64,000 bases of DNA, taken from NCBI RefSeq assembly GCF_000282595.1, contig NZ_AKIZ01000001.1, positions 82,773 to 146,772 of the forward strand, written 5' to 3'. Position 1 is the stretch's first letter. Every line of letters starts with the position of its first letter. Of this stretch, positions 52,429 to 61,252 are shown piece after piece. The notes under the pieces were generated by a model. That model did not search any database. It saw only the letters and a list, made by a program, of their open reading frames with translations, and was not told the origin of the DNA. This DNA comes from Phyllobacterium sp. YR531 (GTDB taxonomy: Bacteria > Pseudomonadota > Alphaproteobacteria > Rhizobiales > Rhizobiaceae). Both the position numbers and the translations under genes were made by a program.

Positions 52429-52647
52429 GCCGGGCTGTGGCCCTGTGGGGGAGGCTGCCACTTGCAAGCAGGCGGCGGCAAGGGAGGCTTCGCCGCGCTG
52501 GCTGGTGCTGTGGCACTGAATGATTCCTCAGTTGCCAGCTGCGCCCTTGCCCTCTTTGCTCTTCGCGGCTGCCCTTTGGGATGCCGCAGGTATGCGGACG
52601 GAAAACTCGAATGGAAAGGACCGGCGGAAAAGCCGGAAAGAGGAAAA

Positions 52648-53613
52648 ATGGACAAGAACGAAATTGAAGAGTTGCGCGGCCGCGTGCAATGCGCGGCGGT
52701 GTTGGAACAGGCCGGATTTGCCGTCGACCTCAAGGAGAGTACGAGGCGGGCGGTTAAATATCGCCGTGGTGGCGAAATCATCATCATGATTCATGATGGC
52801 CAAGGCTGGTTCGACCCGCTCTCCCAGGCGAAAGGTGACGTATTCTCGCTGGTCGAGCATCTGGATGGTGTCGGGTTCGCGCAGGCGAAGATGCTGGTCA
52901 CGCGGTTATTGAGCTACAAGCCGTGTGAGCCGGTGTGGAAGAGGCATGCCCGGGAGCGCGAGCCGGATATGGGCGTTGCCGAACGCTGGAGCGCTCGCCG
53001 CAAGCCGTGGCCGGATTCGATGACATGGCTCTATCTGCGTGATGAGCGCAATCTTCCGGAACGCGTAATCCGCGCTGCCATCCGCCATGATCTGCTGCGG
53101 GAGGGTCCCCGCGGTAGCATGTGGGCCGGTCACAGGAACGGGGAGGGGGTCGTGACCGGCTGGGAGGAACGCGGTCCAGAATGGCGCGGCTTCTCGACCG
53201 GCGGCGCGAAGTTGCTGTTCCGGTTCGGCCCCTGCGATGCGCTCCGCCTTTGCATTACCGAGGCCGCGATCGATGCCATGAGCCTTGCCGCGCTGGAGAG
53301 CACGCGACGCGATAGCCTCTATGTCAGCACCGGCGGAGGATGGGCTCCCGCCACCGATGCGGCCATCCGGCTGCTGGCGGCGCGGGAAGGACTGTTGCTG
53401 GTGGCCGCCACGGACAACAACACCCAGGGTGATACCTATGCAGATCGCCTCAAAGCGCTCGCCGGCGAGGCTAGCTGCGGCTTCGAACGTCTCCGGCCGC
53501 AGGAGGACGACTGGAACGCCGAGCTCAAGGCAAGGGTGAAGAACCAGGGAAAGAAGGAAAAGAGGGAAGAAGAAGCCTGGCTGCCGCATGCCCGCCAGCC
53601 GGGTCAAGGGTGA
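52648..53613 (+). CDS. DUF3991/TOPRIM domain protein
   Basis: A 321-residue protein with an N-terminal zinc-free CHC2-like segment (about 1-75, 'LEQAGFAVDLKESTRRAVKY' and 'GWFDPLSQAKGDVFSLVEHL'), a DUF3991-like middle ('MTWLYLRDERNLPERVIRAA') and a C-terminal TOPRIM fold: 'RLCITEAAIDAMSLAALE' holds the conserved Glu, and 'LLVAATDNNTQGDTYADRL' the Asp-x-Asp-like pair (here Asp-Asn-Asn). Such proteins are thought to act as plasmid primase-like or DNA-processing factors. I start at ATG 52648, with AGAGGAAAA before it. Confidence 0.82.
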   Translation: MDKNEIEELRGRVQCAAVLEQAGFAVDLKESTRRAVKYRRGGEIIIMIHDGQGWFDPLSQAKGDVFSLVEHLDGVGFAQAKMLVTRLLSYKPCEPVWKRHAREREPDMGVAERWSARRKPWPDSMTWLYLRDERNLPERVIRAAIRHDLLREGPRGSMWAGHRNGEGVVTGWEERGPEWRGFSTGGAKLLFRFGPCDALRLCITEAAIDAMSLAALESTRRDSLYVSTGGGWAPATDAAIRLLAAREGLLLVAATDNNTQGDTYADRLKALAGEASCGFERLRPQEDDWNAELKARVKNQGKKEKREEEAWLPHARQPGQG

Positions 53614-53755
53614 AGCTGCGCCCGGCTGCGCCGGCCCTTGACCCGGCTGTGCGGAGAGGCGGCCGGAGAGGAGGGGTCAGGAAGGGCTGAAGAGGATGGC
53701 GACATCGAGAGGATGAGCCGCGCTCCGGCCCGATGGCGTGACAAGGAGCACACCC

Positions 53756-54358
53756 ATGACCCTCTCTTCAATCCGCAAGGTCTATCAGGGCATCGCCGAG
53801 CGCCGGCAGATGTTCCGCATGTTCGACCGCCATACCCAGCGTCCCAACCGTTTCGAGGCCGCAGCAGGCGGTCTCTATCGGGGTGAATGGTTCGAGATTT
53901 CAGAGGCCGAGCACGATTGCATGTTCGAGATCTTGCCCCCGCTCTGGACGCGTAGCGAGATGTTTGCCATGCGAGAGTTTCTCACTGGCAGCATCACCAG
54001 CATCTTCTTCACGCTGAAGATTGACGTCCGCATGCGGTATTTCCACGGCTATTGCGACCTGTCCGACAAGGGCTCGCCTGGGCGGATGCGCGATGCGATC
54101 GTGGAACGCGAAACCCGTCCGGTTCGGACGATGACCCGCGAGGAGCGTCTCGAGCACATCTGGTCGAGCACCCATGACGAATATCGCGGCTATGCCGGCG
54201 AGCGCTGGCCGGAACGCGACCGCGGCAAGCGCACAGTGATGTTTTATGCCGGCCTCCAGGGCACCACGCTGAAGCTGCTGGACGCCCTCACGGATGCGGA
54301 GATCGCGGCGAAGCTGCCCATACATCTGCGCTATCTCCCCGAAGCAATCGCGGCGTGA
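53756..54358 (+). CDS. DUF1419-like protein
   Basis: A 200-residue protein I match to the DUF1419 family of rhizobial plasmids from its pattern 'IRKVYQGIAERRQMFRMFDR', 'GEWFEISEAEHDCMFEILPP' and 'HGYCDLSDKGSPGRMRDAIV'. The function is unknown. AAGGAG lies 8 bases before ATG 53756. It sits between the TOPRIM gene and a DUF3085-like gene, an order common in conjugative plasmids and integrative elements of Rhizobiales. Confidence 0.72.
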   Translation: MTLSSIRKVYQGIAERRQMFRMFDRHTQRPNRFEAAAGGLYRGEWFEISEAEHDCMFEILPPLWTRSEMFAMREFLTGSITSIFFTLKIDVRMRYFHGYCDLSDKGSPGRMRDAIVERETRPVRTMTREERLEHIWSSTHDEYRGYAGERWPERDRGKRTVMFYAGLQGTTLKLLDALTDAEIAAKLPIHLRYLPEAIAA

Positions 54359-54370
54359 GGGAGGCGTAAG

Positions 54371-54775
54371 ATGATGTTAACCTTCACCATCACCACCGTC
54401 CGCGAGGTCATCGCTCGCGGGATTGTCGATGCGAAAGCAAATGGCGGGTTCCGCGATCCTTACTTCGGACTATCCGCCGCCGATAACCGGAAGCCCGGTC
54501 TCTGGATCGTCGGAGACCACGGCGTCTACCTCTGCTCCAACGGTGAGCTCGCCAAGGGAGCGACGCCGCTCGTCGCCTATGCGGAGGAATGCGACCCCCA
54601 CAGGAACGACGACTGGTTCGAGGTCAAACGTTGGACCTTTGGCGGCGACGACGGCGTGGATTTCCTCGACGCCGAAGGGCTTGAAGCCCTGATTGCAGCC
54701 AGTCCCGGCTGCACGCATCTGCGCATCGCGTTCCTGCAGGACACGGTGCAGCTCTGCGTGATCGAGCGACGCTAG
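54371..54775 (+). CDS. DUF3085-like protein
   Basis: A 134-residue protein with the DUF3085 pattern as I know it: 'REVIARGIVDAKANGGFRDP', 'KPGLWIVGDHGVYLCSNGEL' and 'CDPHRNDDWFEVKRWTFGGD'. Its role is unknown; it accompanies the TOPRIM and helicase genes. GGGAGGCGTAAG precedes the tandem ATG. It begins 12 bases after the previous stop. Confidence 0.72.
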   Translation: MMLTFTITTVREVIARGIVDAKANGGFRDPYFGLSAADNRKPGLWIVGDHGVYLCSNGELAKGATPLVAYAEECDPHRNDDWFEVKRWTFGGDDGVDFLDAEGLEALIAASPGCTHLRIAFLQDTVQLCVIERR

Positions 54776-54901
54776 CGATCCGTCGGCGAATGCCGACCGT
54801 CTTCCGTCCAACGTCCCAATCCCCAACATTCCGCGCATGTCCGGCCTGCCGGAGCCTTCCAGCGGGACGGCGACGTGCGCCCTCACTCAGGAGAAACAGC
54901 T

Positions 54902-57900
54902 ATGTCGCATGACGACCCCTACACCATCGACCTTTTCGGCAACACCGCACTCTCATCTGGTCTTGGCCTTGGGGTCATCACCTTCGGCAGCAATTTTGAG
55001 CCTGGTAACGACGACGATCCCGACCCGGACCCTTCGACGCCGGCGCCCGCGATGCCGTCATCGACTGCCTGCCGCGCCCGTGGCTTGAACTTCCATCTCG
55101 CCGATGCCCGTGGCCTGGCGCGCGGCTGGAAAGAGCGGGCGCGCGACAATATAATTGCGATCCTGCTCTCGGGCGAGATAGAGGCGGAAGAACGTCCGGC
55201 CACGCGCGAAGAGCAGGAGAAGCTGATCCGGTTCGCTGGTTTCGGCGCATCCGACCTTGCCAATGGTGTCTTTCGCCGTCCGGGCGCAGTCGATTTCCGC
55301 AAGGGTTGGGACGAGATCGGCGCGGCGCTCGAGGATGCCGTCGGCGAGAGCGACTACGCCTCGCTTGCCCGTTGCACCCAATATGCCCACTTCACGCCGG
55401 AGTTCATCATTCGCGCGATGTGGTCAGGCCTTCAGCGCCTGGGGTGGCGAGGGGGCAGAGTCCTGGAGCCTGGTATCGGAACGGGCCTGTTCCCGGCGAT
55501 GATGCCGGGGACGCTGCGCGCCGCGTCCCATGTCACCGGCATCGAACTCGATTCCGTCACCGCACGCATCGCCCGGTTGTTGCAGCCCCGTGACCGTATC
55601 GTCACCGGTGACTTTGCCCGCACGGAACTGCCGGCGAGCTTTGACCTCGCCATTGGCAATCCGCCCTTCTCAGATCGCACGGTTCGTTCTGACCGGGCCT
55701 ATCGTTCGCTGGCCTTGCGCCTTCATGACTATTTCATCGCCCGCTCGATCGATCTGTTGAAGCCGGGGGCGTTCGCCGCCTTCGTCACCAGCTCCGGCAC
55801 ACTGGACAAGGCGGATTCTTCGGCGCGGAAGCATATTGGGAAAACGGCAGACCTGATCGCGGCCATCCGCCTGCCCGAAGGCAGCTTCCGCTCCGACGCT
55901 GGCACGGACGTCGTGGTGGACATCGTCTTTTTTCGGAAGAGGAAGATCGGGGAACCGGAAGGCGAACTGTCCTGGCTCGACACCGAGGAAGTCCGGCATG
56001 CGATCGACGATGAAGGCGCGATCCGCGTCAATCGCTGGTTCGCGCAGCACCCGGATTTTGTGCTTGGCACGCATGCGCTCACCTCCGGCCCATTTGGCGA
56101 GACCTACACATGCCTTCCCAGTGAGGGTGAGGACCTCGCCGCCGCTCTATCAGTTGCCATCAATCTCCTTCCGGAAGACCAATATGAGGGTGAACCCACG
56201 GAGATCGATTTCGACCTGGAGAAAGCGGATGATCAGAGCGTCGTCGATCTACCCTTCGACCGGCATGTACGGGAAGGCAGCTTCTTCTTCGACAACGCCC
56301 GCGGCCTCATGCAGGTGATCGACGGCGAACCGGTCGCTGTGAAGTTGCGCAAGGGCCGCGGCGCTGACGGTATCCCCGAGAAGCATGTCCGGATCATCAG
56401 GAAGCTGCTCCCGGTCCGCGACGCCTTGCGCGAGGTGCTGAAGGCACAGGAACTTGACAGGCCGTGGAAGAACCTACAGGTGAAGCTCCGCATCGCCTGG
56501 TCCAGCTTCGTGCGGGACTTCGGTCCGATCAACCATACGACAGTCTCGATAGCCGAGGATGCGGAGACCGGCGCGCCGCGCGAAAGCCATCGACGGCCGA
56601 ACCTCCAGCCCTTCCTTGACGATCCCGATTGCTGGCTGGTGGCTTCCATCGAAGACTACGACCTCGAAAACGATACTGCCAGGCCTGGTCCGATCTTCAC
56701 CGAACGGGTAATATCGCCGCCTGCACCCCCGACAATCACAAGTGCCGCCGATGCTCTCGCTGTCGTGCTCAACGAACGCGGTCGTGTCGATCTCGACCAC
56801 ATCGCCGAGCTTCTGCATCAGGATCCCGAAGATATCGTCGCAGAGCTCGGCAGTGCCATCTTCCGCGACCCCGCCGAAGGCTCCTGGCAGATGGCGGACG
56901 CCTATCTCTCCGGCCATGTCCGCGACAAGCTGAAGGTCGCGGAAGCCGCCGCCGCGCTCGATCCCGTCTATAGGCGCAATGTTCAGGCACTGGTCGAAGT
57001 CCAGCCCGCCGATCTCCGACCCTCCGACATCACCGCCCGGCTTGGCGCACCGTGGATTCCGGCGGTGGACGTCGTCGCCTTCGTCAAAGAGACGATGAAC
57101 GCCGACATCAGAATCCACCATATGCCAGAACTGGCGTCATGGACCGTCGAGGCACGCCAGCTTGGCTATCTCGCGGTCGGTACGTCCGAGTGGGGCACGG
57201 ACCGAAGGCATGCTGGCGAGCTTCTCGCCGATGCGCTCAACAGCCGCGTGCCGCAGATCTTCGATACGATCAAGGAGGGCGATAGCGAAAAGCGCGTGCT
57301 CAATGTCGTCGATACCGAGGCCGCCAAGGAGAAGCTGCAGAAGATCAAGACCGCCTTCCAGACCTGGATTTGGTCCGAACCCGACCGGACCGACCGGCTG
57401 GCGCGGGTCTACAATGATCGTTTCAACAACATCGCCCCGCGAAAGTTCAACGGGGACCATCTGCAACTTCCGGGCGCCTCTGGCGCCTTTACTTTATATG
57501 GCCACCAGAAGCGCGGCATCTGGCGCATCATATCGTCGGGCTCGACCTACCTTGCTCATGCCGTCGGCGCCGGAAAGACGATGACCATGGCTGCCGCGAT
57601 CATGGAGCAACGCCGGCTTGGCCTGATCGCCATGGCGATGCAGGTCGTTCCGGGCCATTGCCTGGCGCAGGCCGCACGTGAGTTTTTGGCGCTCTATCCG
57701 AATGCCCGCATCCTTGTCGCCGACGAGACGAATTTTACGAAAGACAAGCGGGCAAGGTTCCTGTCGCGTGCCGCCACGGCGACTTGGGACGCGATCATCA
57801 TCACCCATTCGGCTTTCAAATTCATCGGCGTGCCGTCCACGTTTGAACAACAGATGATCCATGACGAGCTGGAACTGTACGAGACCCTGCTGACCAAGGT

Positions 57901-59983
57901 CGAAAGCGACGACCGTGTGTCGCGCAAGCGCGTCGAGCGGTTGAAGGAGGGCCTGCAAGAACGGCTCGAAGCACTCTCCACCCGCAAGGACGATCTCCTC
58001 ACCATCGCCGAGATCGGTGTCGACCAGATCATTGTCGACGAAGCGCAGGAGTTCCGGAAGCTCTCATTTGCGACGAACATGTCGACACTGAAGGGCGTCG
58101 ATCCGAACGGGTCGCAGCGGGCCTGGGACCTCTATGTAAAATCCCGCTTCATCGAGACGAAAAACCCCGGCCGCTCGCTCGTGCTGGCGTCGGGTACGCC
58201 AATCACCAACACGCTCGGCGAGATGTTCACGGTGCAGAGGCTCATGGATCATGCGGCCCTGATGGAGCGCGGCTTGCACGAGTTCGACGCCTGGGCGTCG
58301 ACCTTCGGCGACACGACGACCGAACTCGAGCTCCAGCCATCGGGCAAATACAAGCCGGTGTCGCGCTTCGCCAGCTTCGTCAACGTCCCCGAGCTGATTG
58401 CGATGTTCCGCTCTTTCGCGGATGTCGTGATGCCGGACGACCTGCGGCAGTATGTGAAGGTGCCGGCGATCTCCACGGGCAGGCGCAAGATCATCACCTC
58501 GAAGCCCACCCCGGCCTTCAAGCGCTACCAGTTGGTGCTCGATGCCCGCATCGAGGCGATCGAGGAGCGCGACCGGCCGCCGGAGCCGGGCGACGACATC
58601 CTGCTCTCCGTCATCACTGACGGCCGCCATGCGGCGATCGATCTTCGCCTGGTCGATGCCGACAATGACAACGAGGCGGACAACAAGCTCAACAAACTGA
58701 TCTCGAATGCTTTGCGCATCTGGAACGAGACCGCGGGTAACACCTATGTTCGCCATGACGGCAAATCGTTCGAGCGGCCCGGTGCCGCGCAGATGATCTT
58801 CAGCGATCTCGGCACGATCAGTGTCGAGAAGACCAGGGGATTCTCGGCCTATCGCTGGATCCGCGACGAGCTGATCCGCATGGGCGTACCGGCAAGCGAA
58901 ATCGCTTTCATGCAGGACTACAAGAAGACCGAGGCCAAGCAGAGGCTGTTCAGCGACGTCCGCGTCGGCAAGGTGCGCTTTCTGATCGGCAGTTCAGAAA
59001 CCATGGGTACCGGCGTCAATGCCCAGCTGCGGTTGAAGGCGCTGCATCACCTCGACGTGCCGTGGCTGCCCTCGCAGATCGAGCAGCGCGAGGGTCGCAT
59101 CGTGCGGCAAGGCAATCAGCATGATGTCGTCGATGTCTTCGCCTACGCCACCGAAGGCAGCCTTGATGCCACGATGTGGCAGAACAACGAGCGCAAGGCC
59201 CGCTTCATCACGGCAGCACTTTCTGGGGATACATCCATTCGCCGGCTCGAAGATATGAGCGAGGGCCAAGCCAGCCAGTTCGCCATGGCGAAGGCCATCG
59301 CGTCCGGCGACCAGCGTCTGATGCAGAAGGCTGGGCTTGAAGTGGATATCGCCCGGTTGGAGCGTTTGCGCGCAGCTCATCTCGATGACCAGCATGCGGT
59401 GCGTCGCCAGATTCGTGATGCCGAGCGCGAGATCGAGCTTTGCGTGCGGCGGATCGTGGAGGTCGGACAGGACATAGAACGGCTCGTCCCGACCGCAGGC
59501 GACGCTTTCGCCATGACCGTTGCGGACAAGACCTACACCGAACGCAAGGAGGCGGGCCGTGCGTTGATGAAGGAAATCCTGACCATGGTACAGTTCCAGA
59601 GGCAAGGCGAGACCGTCATCGCCTCGATCGGCGGCTTCGACCTCGAATTTGCCGGCGAGCGCTTTGGCAAGGACGGCTACCGCTATTCCACCATGCTCCT
59701 GCGCAGCGCTGCCGCCGAAATCGAGCTTCCCATGACGGTGACGCCGCTCGGCGCCGTTTCCCGCCTTGAACATGCACTCGACGATTTCGAGGGCGAGCAG
59801 GAGCGCCATCATCAGCGCCTCGCCGATGCGCGCCGCAGGCTCGCCTCCTATCAGTCGCGGGGCGAGGGCGACTTCGCCTTTGCCGGAGAACTGATCGACA
59901 AGCGCCGACAGTTTGCCGAGGTGGAGAAAGCCCTTGCGGCGGATGTTGAAGGCACCGGTGACATTAAGGTGAACGTTACATGA
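54902..59983 (+). CDS. Giant N6-adenine methylase-helicase fusion (1693 aa)
   Basis: The N-terminal third is a methyltransferase: 'GGRVLEPGIGTGLFPAMMPG' (AdoMet site) and catalytic NPPF at 253-256. The C-terminal half is an SF2 helicase: 'AHAVGAGKTMTMAAAIMEQ' with Walker Lys892, DEAQ box at 1046-1049, 'IGSSETMGTGVNAQLRLKAL' and motif VI 'QREGRIVRQGN' from Gln1395. A coiled-coil-rich tail follows. The frame is open throughout. Proteins of this type occur on large plasmids and phages; they may protect incoming plasmid DNA by methylation, or act as anti-restriction or transfer factors. AGGAGA precedes ATG 54902. Confidence 0.9.
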   Translation: MSHDDPYTIDLFGNTALSSGLGLGVITFGSNFEPGNDDDPDPDPSTPAPAMPSSTACRARGLNFHLADARGLARGWKERARDNIIAILLSGEIEAEERPATREEQEKLIRFAGFGASDLANGVFRRPGAVDFRKGWDEIGAALEDAVGESDYASLARCTQYAHFTPEFIIRAMWSGLQRLGWRGGRVLEPGIGTGLFPAMMPGTLRAASHVTGIELDSVTARIARLLQPRDRIVTGDFARTELPASFDLAIGNPPFSDRTVRSDRAYRSLALRLHDYFIARSIDLLKPGAFAAFVTSSGTLDKADSSARKHIGKTADLIAAIRLPEGSFRSDAGTDVVVDIVFFRKRKIGEPEGELSWLDTEEVRHAIDDEGAIRVNRWFAQHPDFVLGTHALTSGPFGETYTCLPSEGEDLAAALSVAINLLPEDQYEGEPTEIDFDLEKADDQSVVDLPFDRHVREGSFFFDNARGLMQVIDGEPVAVKLRKGRGADGIPEKHVRIIRKLLPVRDALREVLKAQELDRPWKNLQVKLRIAWSSFVRDFGPINHTTVSIAEDAETGAPRESHRRPNLQPFLDDPDCWLVASIEDYDLENDTARPGPIFTERVISPPAPPTITSAADALAVVLNERGRVDLDHIAELLHQDPEDIVAELGSAIFRDPAEGSWQMADAYLSGHVRDKLKVAEAAAALDPVYRRNVQALVEVQPADLRPSDITARLGAPWIPAVDVVAFVKETMNADIRIHHMPELASWTVEARQLGYLAVGTSEWGTDRRHAGELLADALNSRVPQIFDTIKEGDSEKRVLNVVDTEAAKEKLQKIKTAFQTWIWSEPDRTDRLARVYNDRFNNIAPRKFNGDHLQLPGASGAFTLYGHQKRGIWRIISSGSTYLAHAVGAGKTMTMAAAIMEQRRLGLIAMAMQVVPGHCLAQAAREFLALYPNARILVADETNFTKDKRARFLSRAATATWDAIIITHSAFKFIGVPSTFEQQMIHDELELYETLLTKVESDDRVSRKRVERLKEGLQERLEALSTRKDDLLTIAEIGVDQIIVDEAQEFRKLSFATNMSTLKGVDPNGSQRAWDLYVKSRFIETKNPGRSLVLASGTPITNTLGEMFTVQRLMDHAALMERGLHEFDAWASTFGDTTTELELQPSGKYKPVSRFASFVNVPELIAMFRSFADVVMPDDLRQYVKVPAISTGRRKIITSKPTPAFKRYQLVLDARIEAIEERDRPPEPGDDILLSVITDGRHAAIDLRLVDADNDNEADNKLNKLISNALRIWNETAGNTYVRHDGKSFERPGAAQMIFSDLGTISVEKTRGFSAYRWIRDELIRMGVPASEIAFMQDYKKTEAKQRLFSDVRVGKVRFLIGSSETMGTGVNAQLRLKALHHLDVPWLPSQIEQREGRIVRQGNQHDVVDVFAYATEGSLDATMWQNNERKARFITAALSGDTSIRRLEDMSEGQASQFAMAKAIASGDQRLMQKAGLEVDIARLERLRAAHLDDQHAVRRQIRDAEREIELCVRRIVEVGQDIERLVPTAGDAFAMTVADKTYTERKEAGRALMKEILTMVQFQRQGETVIASIGGFDLEFAGERFGKDGYRYSTMLLRSAAAEIELPMTVTPLGAVSRLEHALDDFEGEQERHHQRLADARRRLASYQSRGEGDFAFAGELIDKRRQFAEVEKALAADVEGTGDIKVNVT

Positions 59984-60063
59984 TAGAATTGGCTGGCCAG
60001 CCGTGCCATCAGGTGCGACCGGCCATTCCTGTGTCGTCCATCATGGTCGATTTCCAGCCGACG

Positions 60064-60588
60064 CTACCGCGACAACCGGCTCTCGTCATCGATCAACGTC
60101 AGGCGGCAGGGCGCAGCATCACTCCATTTCCACAGAACAAGATTGAGATCGTCAAAAGTTGCACCGGGTGCAAAACTCTTGATCAGCAATCCCTGATAGC
60201 CCGCGGTGGTGAGCCTCCGAGCGAAGGTTTGTGTTTTTGCTTCCCCGGTCTCTCTCATCTGATCGCGCCAGGTCGCATCAGCGAGCGTCGCGGCATCGAT
60301 CCCCTCTGCCCTTAGGGCCTCGTCATCCCGGCCGTCAAAAATACGCTCGATATTTACATCATAGGAGACGATCGTCGTCGGTTGCAGGCTGCCGATCTGA
60401 TTGGCCTCCCGCAACGCCGTCATGATCGATAGGGACGTATAGAGTGCCGGCGTCCCCTTCCGATTGAAGCGGCCACCGCAAAGCTCTGCGCCGCGACCCG
60501 ACATCGGCTCGCGCGCATGGATCGGGTTCAGCGCCCGGTAGAGGGTTCCTGGAGATGCATCGCCCGAATTACGCGTAAACGCCGGCAT
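60064..60588 (-). CDS. RES-domain toxin
   Basis: A 174-residue RES-family toxin, known to deplete cellular NAD. The three conserved residues (Arg, Glu, Ser) can be matched to Arg in 'LYRALNPIHAREPMSG', the second to 'GGRFNRKGTPALYTSLS' with 'ALREANQIG', and Ser in 'LLIKSFAPGATFDDLN'. Its start overlaps the antitoxin end by 20 bases, so toxin is translated after the antitoxin. The pair is encoded on the strand opposite to its neighbours, typical of an independent addiction module. Confidence 0.88.
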   Translation of the reverse strand: MPAFTRNSGDASPGTLYRALNPIHAREPMSGRGAELCGGRFNRKGTPALYTSLSIMTALREANQIGSLQPTTIVSYDVNIERIFDGRDDEALRAEGIDAATLADATWRDQMRETGEAKTQTFARRLTTAGYQGLLIKSFAPGATFDDLNLVLWKWSDAAPCRLTLIDDESRLSR

Positions 60589-60919
60589 CGACCGCGTCGA
60601 TATAGTCGAGTACATCATCGGCACGTCCGTCTCGAACCAGTTGCATTGCCGTCTGGCCGGAAAAACCCGGCAGCGGCTCGGAACGATACCAGGCATAGGC
60701 CATCAGCGCCGATCCGAAACGGGGCTCGACCTTATTGACGACTTCCGTCATCTCGCGCAGCCGCTTTTGCGTCTTGTCCGATCGAATACGGTCCTTGCGC
60801 TGGATCGCATCCTTTCCGAGCCCGGCCGTGCGAGCGATCTCTTCACTGGTCGTGCGCAACGCTTTTGCGATTTTGCGTGGCGAGAAAAGTCCGCCGTCTG
60901 CATATTGGGCAAGTCCCAT
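60569..60919 (-). CDS. Xre/MbcA/ParS-type antitoxin (DUF2384)
   Basis: A 116-residue antitoxin with an N-terminal helix-turn-helix-like region ('SPRKIAKALRTTSEEIARTA') and the C-terminal DUF2384 toxin-binding domain ending 'QLVRDGRADDVLDYIDAVDA'. AAGGAG precedes ATG 60919 (an ATG at 60943 is less likely). The perfect dyad 31-48 bases upstream is a candidate binding site for autorepression. It should neutralise the RES toxin encoded next. Confidence 0.9.
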   Translation of the reverse strand: MGLAQYADGGLFSPRKIAKALRTTSEEIARTAGLGKDAIQRKDRIRSDKTQKRLREMTEVVNKVEPRFGSALMAYAWYRSEPLPGFSGQTAMQLVRDGRADDVLDYIDAVDAGVYA

Positions 60920-60949
60920 GTCACTGCCGCTCCTTGATGCCAATAATTA

Positions 60950-60967
60950 TGACGCAATATAGCGTCA
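60950..60967. promoter_or_regulatory. Palindromic operator candidate of the RES-Xre module
   Basis: TGACGC and GCGTCA form a perfect 6-bp dyad around AATATA, 31 bases upstream of the antitoxin start. Its AT-rich centre gives TATATT on the minus strand and could be part of a -10 element, so a bound antitoxin would block transcription. Confidence 0.6.
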
Positions 60968-61252
60968 GAAAATGCGTAAATAAATCCGAATCTAGAGGGA
61001 GAAGGAGAAGGAAGAGAAAATCTGCTCGCAGTTCGGGCGGACCGCTGACGCTGGCGCTCAACCGCGCCACTCGCGATCCCGGCCGTTCGCTCCGCGCAGG
61101 GCTGTAAGCCCCGCTTGATCGGCCCGGCAGGGATGCTCGGCCGCAATTGCACCGGCCCGTCCGCTCCGCGGGCCAGTGTGTGTCTTCGAGAAGAAGATGA
61201 GGAAGGACGCAGCGATAGGCGGCGTCCGGTAACCCCTTGAAGGAGCATCCCC
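60968..61252. other. Intergenic region before the parB-like gene
   Basis: No gene recognised. It must hold the promoter of the parB-like gene and, at its left edge, that of the antitoxin. The 3' part is GC-rich and free of obvious repeats; I see no parS-like 16-bp palindrome. Confidence 0.5.

Noticed and set aside
52036..52467. A 143-codon minus frame
   Set aside because: It is the antisense shadow of the small acidic gene at 52246-52428, which has the better ribosome site and codon pattern.
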